Source of the DNA: an uncultured Bacteroidales bacterium
GTDB taxonomy: Bacteria > Bacteroidota > Bacteroidia > Bacteroidales > WCHB1-69
Reading direction: 5' to 3'
Length of the DNA: 5,335 nucleotides
Assembly (NCBI GenBank): GCA_937949745.1
Contig: CALECM010000125.1
Coordinates: 1-5,335 of the forward strand
The position numbers and the translations under genes are program-made. Positions within the stretch are counted from its first letter, which is position 1. Every line of letters begins with the position of its first letter. Below, piece after piece: positions 1 to 5,335 of this stretch. The notes beneath the pieces are model-generated. The model made no database searches, had not been told where the DNA came from, and was given only the letters and a program-made list of their open reading frames with translations.

Positions 1-37
1 TGTAACAACTCCTCCCTACGGTCGTCAGACAGTTACA
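1..37. repeat. Short inverted repeat TGTAAC/GTTACA
   Basis: TGTAAC at 1-6 and GTTACA at 32-37 are perfect reverse complements separated by 25 bases. The left arm touches the window edge, so the true repeat may extend further left. The GC-rich, pyrimidine-rich interior (CTCCTCCCTACGG) differs from the AT-rich DNA around it. Such blocks are often dispersed in Bacteroidetes genomes, but the copy number here is unknown. Confidence 0.35.
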
Positions 38-127
38 GTTTTTAACGCCAAAGGAACTTGATTTTTTACGCAGTAAAATTTTAAAGCGGCTTCCAGCTTG
101 GATGTGTGGTTCACCGGATTATTGTTG

Positions 128-148
128 GTTGAGTTTGTCGAAGTCAAC
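128..148. repeat. Short inverted repeat GTTGA/TCAAC
   Basis: GTTGA (128-132) and TCAAC (144-148) are perfect reverse complements around an 11-base loop containing TTGTCGAAG. The motif resembles the TTGTCGAA-type intergenic repeats seen in many environmental and gut bacteria, but with only 5-bp arms the palindrome alone is weak evidence. Confidence 0.3.
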
Positions 149-171
149 GTGACGATGAACTGTCCCCTCAT

Positions 172-244
172 TGTCATCCTGAGCGCAGTGAAGGATCTAT
201 GTCGTAATTAGGGATCGGATTCTTCGCTATCGCTCAGAATGACA
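172..244. repeat. Imperfect palindromic intergenic repeat (MITE-like hairpin)
   Basis: The left arm (172-197) begins TGTCATCCTGAGCG. The right arm (218-244) ends CGCTCAGAATGACA. Read as its reverse complement, the right arm matches the left arm at most positions, with a few mismatches and a one-base bulge near the middle. A 20-base loop (198-217) separates them. As RNA this would form a long hairpin of about 26 pairs. The TGTCATCCTGAGCG...GAAGGATC sequence has the form of a widespread short palindromic element found in intergenic DNA of Bacteroidetes and some other phyla. It carries no gene, and there is no T-run that would make it a standard terminator. It may still end or stabilise the argS transcript, which points towards it. 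Confidence 0.7.
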
Positions 245-314
245 GCCAAGAGAACTCTTCTTAATCCAAATTAGTTGGATAGAATATGAATTACCGTGAA
301 TAATTATCGGTGAA

Positions 315-2108
315 TTACATCTTTTCAGGAACATCTATGCCCAGTAGCGACATACCTTGTTTGATAGTATTCGCGATAAAACGGGAGAGTTGGAGACGGA
401 AATTCCGTTTATCAGTATCTTTTTCCCTGAAAATAGGGTTTTCCTGGTAAAAACTGTTAAAGTCCTTGGCAAGATCGTAAATATAATTGGCGATTAGGGC
501 GGGACTATAATTTTCTCCAGCATTAAATACCACCTGGGGATATTCATACAATGACCGGATCAGTTTCTTTTCAGTATCTTCCAGAATAAAAGCAGAATCC
601 AGGGGTTGGGAATAATCGATTGCCGCTTCATCCGCTTTTCTCAACATAGAACGGATCCGGGCATGGGTATACTGGATAAAAGGAGCGGTATTGCCATTGA
701 AATCGATGGATTCTTCCGGATTGAAGAGCATATTTTTTTTCGGGTCCACTTTCAATATGAAATATTTTAAAGCTCCTAGTCCGATCATTTCATATAATCT
801 TCCGGCCTCGTCCTCTGCAAAGTCGAATTTACCCAGTGCTTCGGTACTGATCCTGGCTTGCTCTACCATTTCTTCCATAAGATCATCTGCGTCTACGACC
901 GTGCCTTCCCTGGATTTCATTTTTCCGTGAGGCAATTCAACCATGCCGTAAGATAAATGGTAAATGCTTTTTCCGCTGGGTAATGCTAATTTCTTTTCCA
1001 GAATGGTTTTCAGTACGTTGAAATGGTATATTTGCTCATTGCCCACTACATAAATCATTTTTTCGGGTGAAAATTCCTCATATCTTTGCTCTGCAGTACC
1101 GAGATCCTGGGTCATATAAACCGAAGTGCCGTCAGACCTTAATAATAACTTTTCGTCCATTCCTTCATCCGTCAGGTCGGCCCATACGGAACCGTCTTCT
1201 TTTTTATAGAAAGCGCCCTTTTGTAAACCGTATTCCACAAGATCTTTGCCTGAAAGATAGGTTTCCGACTCATAATATACTTTATCAAAGTCAATCCCCA
1301 GCCGGTTATAAGTTTCCTCAAAGCCCTGATAAACCCAGCCGTTCATCGTATACCATAAACGACGTACTTCTTCATCGCCGGTTTCCCACTTCTGCAATAA
1401 GCGTTGCGCTTCTAAGATCAGGGGCGCGTTCCGGGTCGCCTCTTCCTCTTCCGCGCCTTGCTCCATAAGCTGTTTTATTTCTTCTTTGTAATGCTTATCA
1501 AATTCCACATAATATTTCCCCACCAGATGGTCACCTTTCATACCGGCAGATTCTGGAGTTTCACCGTTTCCGTATTTGCGCCATGCCAGCATGGATTTAC
1601 AAATGTGGATGCCGCGGTCATTTACCAGATTCACTTTCACCACATTTTTACCACAGGCTTTAAGAATGCGGGATACGGAGTTCCCCAGAAGGTTATTCCG
1701 GATATGGCCCAAATGAAGAGGTTTATTGGTATTGGGAGATGAATATTCAATTAAGGTAGGTTGCTCTTCCGGCTCTCTTCTAAGACCGTAAGAATTATTA
1801 TTCCGCACGGAGTTAAAAAAGTCCATCCAGTAAGAGGAAGAAAAACTCAGGTTCAAAAAGCCTTTGATGACCTGAAAGTCTTCTACTCCCAAAGTTTTCA
1901 GTTTTTCCAGCAAGGCATTCCCAATTTCCCGGGCCACCATATCGGGTGCTTTCTTTGCCATTTTTACGAATGGGAACACGACAATGGTAAAATCTCCTTC
2001 AAACTCATCACGGGTTCTTTGAATTTGGGATGGATCAATGGTCGTATCATACCCGTAAAGTTCCTGTAATGCTTCTTCCAACGCCTTTGCAATCCTTAAC
2101 TCCAACAT
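315..2108 (-). CDS. argS: Arginyl-tRNA synthetase (class I)
   Basis: This cytoplasmic enzyme charges tRNA-Arg with arginine using ATP. The 597 residues match the usual Bacteroidetes ArgS length. An N-terminal tRNA-recognition domain occupies about residues 1-115. The class I HIGH motif appears as HLGH (132-135) within SSPNTNKPLHLGHIRNN. The KMSKS-type loop appears as KMKSR (396-400) in GKMKSREGTVV. The C-terminal alpha-helical anticodon-binding (DALR) domain runs from about 475, with the expected HARIRSML segment and the usual end ..GMSLLGIDVPEKM. The frame is open upstream to an ATG at 2174, adding 22 residues (MEVIEDNN...), but the -7 box at 2130-2137 lies inside that extension and the family normally begins at MLELRI, so 2108 is chosen. 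No frameshift or missing motif is seen. It is divergent from the tetR-fabH pair, so co-regulation is not implied by operon structure. Confidence 0.97.
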   Translation of the reverse strand: MLELRIAKALEEALQELYGYDTTIDPSQIQRTRDEFEGDFTIVVFPFVKMAKKAPDMVAREIGNALLEKLKTLGVEDFQVIKGFLNLSFSSSYWMDFFNSVRNNNSYGLRREPEEQPTLIEYSSPNTNKPLHLGHIRNNLLGNSVSRILKACGKNVVKVNLVNDRGIHICKSMLAWRKYGNGETPESAGMKGDHLVGKYYVEFDKHYKEEIKQLMEQGAEEEEATRNAPLILEAQRLLQKWETGDEEVRRLWYTMNGWVYQGFEETYNRLGIDFDKVYYESETYLSGKDLVEYGLQKGAFYKKEDGSVWADLTDEGMDEKLLLRSDGTSVYMTQDLGTAEQRYEEFSPEKMIYVVGNEQIYHFNVLKTILEKKLALPSGKSIYHLSYGMVELPHGKMKSREGTVVDADDLMEEMVEQARISTEALGKFDFAEDEAGRLYEMIGLGALKYFILKVDPKKNMLFNPEESIDFNGNTAPFIQYTHARIRSMLRKADEAAIDYSQPLDSAFILEDTEKKLIRSLYEYPQVVFNAGENYSPALIANYIYDLAKDFNSFYQENPIFREKDTDKRNFRLQLSRFIANTIKQGMSLLGIDVPEKM

Positions 2109-2129
2109 AATATAAATTTTTTTAGAATG

Positions 2130-2137
2130 CAAAAATA
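2130..2137 (-). promoter_or_regulatory. argS promoter, Bacteroidetes -7 box
   Basis: Read on the minus strand, the bases are TATTTTTG, a perfect match to the Bacteroidetes -7 consensus TAnnTTTG. The box ends 22 bases before the ATG at 2108, giving a leader of roughly 15 bases. No TTTG is present at the ideal -33 distance; the nearest is a TTG with a 24-base spacer. The position supports the 2108 start over the upstream ATG at 2174. Confidence 0.6.
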
Positions 2138-2174
2138 CGAAAAATAGGAAGTTATTATCTTCAATCACTTCCAT

Positions 2175-2208
2175 GGTTTACGGAAAAGGTTTTTTCATTC
2201 CGTAAACC
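2175..2208. repeat. Perfect 11-bp-arm palindrome upstream of argS
   Basis: GGTTTACGGAA (2175-2185) is the exact reverse complement of TTCCGTAAACC (2198-2208), with a 12-base spacer. It lies about 40-70 bp upstream of the argS -7 box and directly abuts the TGCACA/TGTGCA repeat at 2209-2237. No transcript needs terminating here, because the flanking genes diverge, so a protein-binding site is more likely than a terminator. The protein that would bind it is unknown. Confidence 0.6.
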
Positions 2209-2237
2209 TATGCACATATATCCTTTTTTTGTGCATA
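2209..2237. promoter_or_regulatory. Putative TetR operator, distal copy
   Basis: TATGCACA (2209-2216) and TGTGCATA (2230-2237) form a perfect 8-bp-arm inverted repeat with a 13-base spacer. The same core, TGCACA-N13-TGTGCA, recurs at 2347-2371 over the tetR promoter with an unrelated spacer. The conserved arms and spacing with a free spacer are what is expected of a dimeric regulator site. The adjacent tetR product is the obvious candidate to bind it. This copy lies 72 bp upstream of the argS -7 box, so it could act on argS or as an auxiliary site for tetR. Confidence 0.6.
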
Positions 2238-2340
2238 ATTTTATGGTAAATATATTGCTTTTTTTAATTCATAAATATAATAATCTGATTACTAATAAGA
2301 AAAAAATGTTAATTTAAAAATTTTGTATTGAAGTATATTA

Positions 2341-2348
2341 TATATTTG
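2341..2348 (+). promoter_or_regulatory. tetR promoter, Bacteroidetes -7 box
   Basis: TATATTTG matches TAnnTTTG exactly and ends 31 bases before the ATG at 2379. A TTTG lies at 2322-2325, but its 15-base spacer is shorter than the usual 19-21, so the -33 element is doubtful. The box excludes the in-frame TTG at 2328 as a start, since that codon would be upstream of the promoter. Confidence 0.6.
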
Positions 2349-2373
2349 CACACTTTTAATCTAATTGTGCATA
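2345..2373. promoter_or_regulatory. Putative TetR operator, promoter-proximal copy
   Basis: TTTGCACA (2345-2352) and TGTGCATA (2366-2373) repeat the arm sequence and 13-base spacing of the site at 2209-2237; the right half-site is identical over 8 bases. The left arm shares its first four bases with the end of the tetR -7 box, and the rest covers the expected transcription start and leader. Binding here would block transcription, the classical geometry for TetR autorepression. Assignment to this TetR is inferred from position. Confidence 0.65.
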
Positions 2374-2378
2374 TCGCT

Positions 2379-2981
2379 ATGGAAACGACCCGTCAAAGTT
2401 TGGTTGATGCAGCCCGGAAGTTATTCGGAAAAACCGGGATAAAAAACACCACGATGAATGATATTGCGTTGGCATCCCAGAAGGGAAGGCGCACCGTGTA
2501 CACTTATTTTAAAAATAAGAATGAAGTACTGGATGCGGTGATCGCGGAAGAAATGCAATACGTGGTATTATCTTTGGAACAGGTGATGAAATTAGAATTG
2601 GATCCCCTGACCAAATTTGTTAAGTACACGGTAGTACGTATGAATGTGGTAAGGGAAGCGGTCCAGAGGAACGGGTCTTTACAGGCCGAATTTTTCAGGG
2701 ATGTCATTAAAGTGGAAATCGTGAGACGGAAGCTGGAAAAGATCGAAATCAAAAACCTGGAGAAGATATTGAAAGAAGGGATGGACCAGGGTGTTTTTGA
2801 TATAACCGATGTGAAGCAGGTAGCGGTTTTCGCACATTTTATCATGCGGGGTATTGATGTGCCCTATATCCGGGGAATGTTCGATGAGCCCGGTTCCGAG
2901 AACGATGAAGCCCTGGTCAGGAAAATCCATACTATGATCCGGGGACTTTTAAAAAGTCATAATACAGAAGGAGATATATAA
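2379..2981 (+). CDS. TetR/AcrR-family transcriptional regulator
   Basis: This is a probable DNA-binding repressor of 200 residues, a normal TetR length. The N-terminal helix-turn-helix spans about residues 7-55. Residues 24-55 (TTMNDIALAS through the recognition helix KGRRTVYTYF, then KNKNEVLDAVI) fit the TetR_N pattern closely. The C-terminal two thirds is helical and divergent, as expected for the ligand-binding and dimerisation domain, so the ligand cannot be read from the sequence. The frame opens at a TTG at 2328, but the -7 box at 2341-2348 and the family alignment favour the ATG at 2379. Its promoter is overlapped by an inverted repeat (2345-2373) that recurs at 2209-2237, suggesting autoregulation. 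It ends 33 bp before the fabH-like gene on the same strand, so that gene is its likely target. Confidence 0.9.
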   Translation: METTRQSLVDAARKLFGKTGIKNTTMNDIALASQKGRRTVYTYFKNKNEVLDAVIAEEMQYVVLSLEQVMKLELDPLTKFVKYTVVRMNVVREAVQRNGSLQAEFFRDVIKVEIVRRKLEKIEIKNLEKILKEGMDQGVFDITDVKQVAVFAHFIMRGIDVPYIRGMFDEPGSENDEALVRKIHTMIRGLLKSHNTEGDI

Positions 2982-2986
2982 CTTTG
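2979..2986 (+). promoter_or_regulatory. Possible promoter for the fabH-like gene, on the tetR stop codon
   Basis: TAACTTTG matches TAnnTTTG exactly. Its first three bases are the TAA stop of tetR. It ends 29 bases before the ATG at 3015, a spacing like that at the other gene starts in this window. No clear -33 TTTG is visible. If active, it would let the enzyme be made independently of tetR read-through. No TGCACA/TGTGCA site is near it. Confidence 0.4.
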
Positions 2987-3014
2987 TAATGATTATTGTT
3001 TAAATTAATATCGT

Positions 3015-3959
3015 ATGTTCATTAACGCCACGGGATTTTATATTCCCTCACAAAGAATCAATAATGATTATTTTTTACATGTCAACGGTTTAACCAGCGA
3101 CTGGATTTATCAACGTACCGGTATCGAGACCCGTTCCAAAGTCTCTTCGGGCGAGAACAGCGTTACCATGGGTAAGGCTGCGGTTACAAATGCATTGGAG
3201 GAATTGCCGTACAATGTGAAAGAGGTAGACCTGATTATCAGCGCAGGTTATACTCCTCAGGATACGGTAGGTACTCTGGCCCATTCCATCCAAAGGGAAT
3301 TTGAAATCGAAAATGCTGTTTCCATTATGGTCTCCTCGGCCTGTTCTTCCTGCGTGAACGCGCTGGAGATCGTAGAAGGTTATTTTGCGAGCCAAAAAGC
3401 TTCGAAAGCTTTGATCATCTGTTCGGAAACCAATTCTTATTACAATAATGAGACCGATCCGAAATCCGGTCATTTATGGGGGGATGCGGCTGTGGCTTTT
3501 TTTGTTTCCAAGGAACGTATTACCGGGGATGAACCGGAAATATTGAATGTAACGACACGCGGACTGGGTCATGTGGGTAAAGGCCCCGAGGGCGTATACT
3601 TATCTCCCAAAGATAAAGGACTGGAAATGCCCGACGGACGGGATGTCTTTGTTAATGCCACCCGTTATATGGTGGATGCAGTAAACGATGTAACCAAAAG
3701 GAGTAATGTTGCGATCCAGAATCTGGATTATATCATCGCTCATCAGGCTAATAAACGGATCATCAACAATGTTTTACACCATCTGGATTTTCCGGAAAGC
3801 AAATCCCTGACCAATATTGAAAAATATGGTAATACGGGGTCAGCCAGTGCCTTTTTAGTAATGATGGAACACCGTAAACGTTTTCAAAAAGGGAATCTCG
3901 TGGGTATCACCGTTTTCGGAGGGGGGTATTCTTCAGGTGCGACTTTAATCAGGTTTTAA
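3015..3959 (+). CDS. Ketoacyl-ACP synthase III (FabH-like)
   Basis: This is a thiolase-fold enzyme of the KAS III family. FabH members condense an acyl-CoA primer with malonyl-ACP to start fatty-acid synthesis; relatives act in specialised acyl or polyketide pathways. The 314 residues compare with about 317 in E. coli FabH. The triad is intact: Cys110 in SSACSSC, His243 in IIAHQANKRI and Asn273 in YGNTGSAS. Trp30 in SDWIYQRTGIETR and Arg248 in the HQAN motif match CoA- and ACP-contacting positions of FabH. Two family motifs deviate: the usual GDGAGA reads GDAAVA (156-161), and the C-terminal FGGGxxWG reads FGGGYSSG (301-308). With no plsX or rpmF beside it and a TetR gene 33 bp upstream, it is probably an accessory paralogue rather than the housekeeping fabH. 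Family assignment is firm; the substrate is unknown. Confidence 0.9.
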   Translation: MFINATGFYIPSQRINNDYFLHVNGLTSDWIYQRTGIETRSKVSSGENSVTMGKAAVTNALEELPYNVKEVDLIISAGYTPQDTVGTLAHSIQREFEIENAVSIMVSSACSSCVNALEIVEGYFASQKASKALIICSETNSYYNNETDPKSGHLWGDAAVAFFVSKERITGDEPEILNVTTRGLGHVGKGPEGVYLSPKDKGLEMPDGRDVFVNATRYMVDAVNDVTKRSNVAIQNLDYIIAHQANKRIINNVLHHLDFPESKSLTNIEKYGNTGSASAFLVMMEHRKRFQKGNLVGITVFGGGYSSGATLIRF

Positions 3960-4029
3960 GTAAAGATTTATTGATCTGATACGGGAATAATAAAAAAACC
4001 ATCGTTTTCGTTACAATAAGCGGATTTGT

Positions 4030-4037
4030 TATTTTTG
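4030..4037 (+). promoter_or_regulatory. Promoter of the Bat cluster, -7 box
   Basis: TATTTTTG is a perfect TAnnTTTG box. An imperfect -33 element, TTCG (4007-4010), precedes it by 19 bases. The box ends 52 bases before the ATG at 4089, leaving a leader of about 45 bases. That leader contains AAGGAG (4054-4059), too far from the start to be a normal ribosome site, and a small 5-bp hairpin (4054-4068). The 129-bp gap after the fabH-like gene and this box suggest that a new transcription unit begins here. Confidence 0.55.
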
Positions 4038-4088
4038 CAGGTCCAACCGTGAAAAGGAGCTATTCCTTAGATAACAAATTAAAAAATA

Positions 4089-5048
4089 ATGAAACGAAAA
4101 TTTTTATTATTGGTATTCACGCTTTGTTCTTTTTCATCACTTATCCGGGCTCAGGAATACCACGCCGGAACCACCGTCGATTCTACCCATATCCTCATAG
4201 GCGATCACCTGAATATTAATTTAACGGTAAAAGCTCCTGCCGGTAAACCGGTCTTTATCCCGCAAATTAACCAGGAAATTCTGGGTGACAACGGTATAGA
4301 ATGGATAAAAAATTCTCTATTGGACACCCTTTCGGAAGGAAACTCTTCCACATATCGCCAAACCATTACCGTGACTTCTTTTGAAGAGGGCCAATATATT
4401 TTTCCGGCTATTCCTGTTTTCGACACCGATTCTTCGTTACTGGCCCAAACCGAATCATTTTCATTTAATGTAACTACTATTGCGGTTGACACGACCGCCG
4501 CCTATAAAGATATTAAATTGCCGGTCAGGGTGCCGCTTACTTTTAAAGAGCTCGTGCCTTATATGCTGATTACTTTAGGTTCTCTGATTATTTTAGGACT
4601 TATCGTATTTTTTATTTTAAAATACAGGAATAAAAAGCAGCCTCAAACCCGTACCTCTCGTCCTAAACCGGCTGTCAGGTCCGATATAGCGGCGCTGGAC
4701 GCTTTGGAAGCATTAAGAAAAAAGAAATTATGGCAGGCAGGGAAAGTAAAACAATATTATTCGGAATTGACCGAAATAGTCAGGATTTTTATTGATCAGC
4801 GATTTGAGATCAATGCTATGGAGATGGTTTCGGAAGAGATACTGACGGCATTGGCAATGAAAGATAGCGGCACGGAAGCTTATAATAAATTGAAAGATCT
4901 GCTCACGGTGGCGGATCTGGTGAAATTTGCCAAATGGGATCCGTTGCCGGATGATCATGACCGGTGTTTTAAAGAGGCCAGGGAATTTGTGGAATTAAAT
5001 GCACCGGAGCCACTGGATATATCGAGAACAGAATTGAAAAAAGGATAA
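4089..5048 (+). CDS. Bat-cluster signal-peptide and single-pass membrane protein
   Basis: This 319-residue envelope protein is of the kind usually found immediately before batA in Bacteroidetes. Residues 1-21 form a signal peptide (hydrophobic core FLLLVFTLCSF, likely cleavage after IRA). Residues 22-130 look like a beta-rich periplasmic domain resembling the start of BatD-type oxygen-tolerance proteins (GTTVDSTHILIGDHLNINLTV). One membrane helix lies at about 155-178, followed by a basic stretch (KYRNKKQ). The cytoplasmic tail of about 140 residues is helical, with LEALRKKKLWQAGKVKQYYS (206-225), IFIDQRFEINAMEM and the conserved-looking VKFAKWDPLP (278-287). Its role is unproven; a scaffold for the BatA/BatB von Willebrand complexes is plausible. 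The stop lies 3 bp before batA, implying translational coupling. No moxR or DUF58 gene precedes it here. I recognise the family by context and topology and assign no symbol. Confidence 0.8.
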   Translation: MKRKFLLLVFTLCSFSSLIRAQEYHAGTTVDSTHILIGDHLNINLTVKAPAGKPVFIPQINQEILGDNGIEWIKNSLLDTLSEGNSSTYRQTITVTSFEEGQYIFPAIPVFDTDSSLLAQTESFSFNVTTIAVDTTAAYKDIKLPVRVPLTFKELVPYMLITLGSLIILGLIVFFILKYRNKKQPQTRTSRPKPAVRSDIAALDALEALRKKKLWQAGKVKQYYSELTEIVRIFIDQRFEINAMEMVSEEILTALAMKDSGTEAYNKLKDLLTVADLVKFAKWDPLPDDHDRCFKEAREFVELNAPEPLDISRTELKKG

Positions 5049-5051
5049 GTA

Positions 5052-5335
5052 ATGAGTTTTTTTTCAGATTTATTCCAGATTTTAAGAGATGTGGAGTTTG
5101 CCAATCCCTATTGTTTTTTGTTATTTTTATTACTGATTCCCCTTATCGGATGGCAAATTTGGAAACGTCATAACATGCAGCCCGCGATGCGGGTTTCTAC
5201 CGTTGCCCCTTTCGGGAAATTACCGAAAAGCTGGCGTCAGCGCTTCCGTTGGATCACCTGGGCAACCGGGATCATCGCTTTTATATTTATCGTGGTGGCA
5301 CTTGCGCGTCCGCAATCGGCATTCCGTCAGCATCA
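5052..5335 (+). CDS. batA: BatA N-terminus (truncated by window end)
   Basis: The first 94 codons are present and the frame is open at the window edge. Bat proteins were named for Bacteroides aerotolerance. BatA is an inner-membrane protein with a von Willebrand factor A domain held between membrane helices. The visible part has the typical opening FANPYCFLLFLLLIPLIGW (about 16-34, first membrane helix), a basic loop ending with PKSWRQRFRW (59-68), and a second helix (about 68-86) ending in the family hallmark VVALARPQ (81-88). The metal-binding DxSxS motif should lie just beyond the window. AAGGA sits 6 bases upstream of the ATG, inside the end of the previous gene, a better Shine-Dalgarno than elsewhere in this window and in line with coupled translation. 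Confidence 0.9.
   Translation, partial: MSFFSDLFQILRDVEFANPYCFLLFLLLIPLIGWQIWKRHNMQPAMRVSTVAPFGKLPKSWRQRFRWITWATGIIAFIFIVVALARPQSAFRQH

Larger units (their letters stand above)
1..314. other. Gene-free region made of short inverted repeats
   Basis: No convincing gene lies in these 314 bases. The stretch holds at least three separate inverted repeats (1-37, 128-148, 172-244) and two smaller ones near the argS end (264-280, and ACCG/CGGT at 293-296 and 308-311). On the minus strand a 50-codon open frame runs from 177 to 25 and ends in the residues ALKTVTV. It starts inside the 172-244 palindrome and has no promoter box that I could find, so I do not call it a gene. The region reads like an accumulation of dispersed intergenic repeats downstream of argS. 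That they are dispersed is inferred from their form and cannot be shown from one window. Confidence 0.6.

Noticed and set aside
264..280. ATCCAA-N5-TTGGAT hairpin as the argS terminator
   Set aside because: The stem is only 6 A/T-rich pairs and no T-run follows on the minus strand.
287..318. Direct repeat TGAATTAC (287-294 and 311-318) over the argS stop codon, as a target-site duplication
   Set aside because: Only 16 bases lie between the copies, too few for an inserted element; probably chance in AT-rich DNA.
691..2069. Plus-strand open frames within argS (691-930, 1067-1468, 1458-1742, 1761-2069)
   Set aside because: They lie opposite a well-conserved argS frame, overlap it fully, and have low-complexity translations without recognisable motifs.
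2109..2174. N-terminal 22-residue extension of ArgS from the ATG at 2174
   Set aside because: The -7 box at 2130-2137 lies within it, and the family starts at MLELRI; the extension is absent from the usual 597-residue form.
2281..2291. TAATC-T-GATTA palindrome as another operator
   Set aside because: Short arms in very AT-rich DNA; no second copy and no promoter element beside it.
2328..2378. TTG start for the TetR protein adding 17 residues
   Set aside because: It lies upstream of the tetR -7 box, and the added residues do not fit the TetR N-terminus.
4054..4068. AAGGA-N5-TCCTT hairpin in the Bat leader as a riboswitch or attenuator
   Set aside because: Five base pairs with no further structure and no match to a known riboswitch core.
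2504..4958. Minus-strand open frames within tetR, the fabH-like gene and the Bat gene
   Set aside because: Each lies entirely opposite a recognised gene and shows no domain or start signal of its own.

Overview
The window looks like chromosomal DNA of a Bacteroidota member, probably of the order Bacteroidales. Three things point there: the Bat (Bacteroides aerotolerance) gene cluster beginning at the right end, a 597-residue ArgS of the Bacteroidetes type, and gene starts that lack a well-placed Shine-Dalgarno but carry perfect copies of the Bacteroidetes -7 promoter box TAnnTTTG. I cannot name a genus.

Layout. Positions 1-314 hold no convincing gene. They contain a stack of short inverted repeats, the clearest being a 73-bp imperfect palindrome at 172-244. 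Next is argS on the minus strand (315-2108). The divergent intergenic region 2109-2378 is the most structured part of the window. It carries the argS and tetR promoters, a perfect 11-bp-arm palindrome (2175-2208), and two copies of the same inverted repeat, TGCACA-N13-TGTGCA, 136 bp apart. One copy overlaps the tetR promoter. To the right run a TetR-family regulator (2379-2981) and a FabH-like ketoacyl-ACP synthase III with an intact Cys-His-Asn triad (3015-3959). After a short promoter-bearing gap come a signal-peptide and membrane-anchored protein of the Bat cluster (4089-5048) and, 3 bp later, the start of batA (5052, cut by the window end).

How the parts work together. ArgS is housekeeping and divergent from the rest. 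The TetR protein and the FabH homologue form a likely regulator-plus-enzyme pair. The twin inverted repeats are the best candidates for the TetR operators, so the pair probably responds to an acyl or other small-molecule ligand; this is inference. The Bat genes appear to start their own transcription unit. The MoxR ATPase and DUF58 genes that commonly precede this type of protein are not upstream here.

No wholly new system is evident. The most interesting item is the predicted TetR regulon architecture in the argS-tetR gap.
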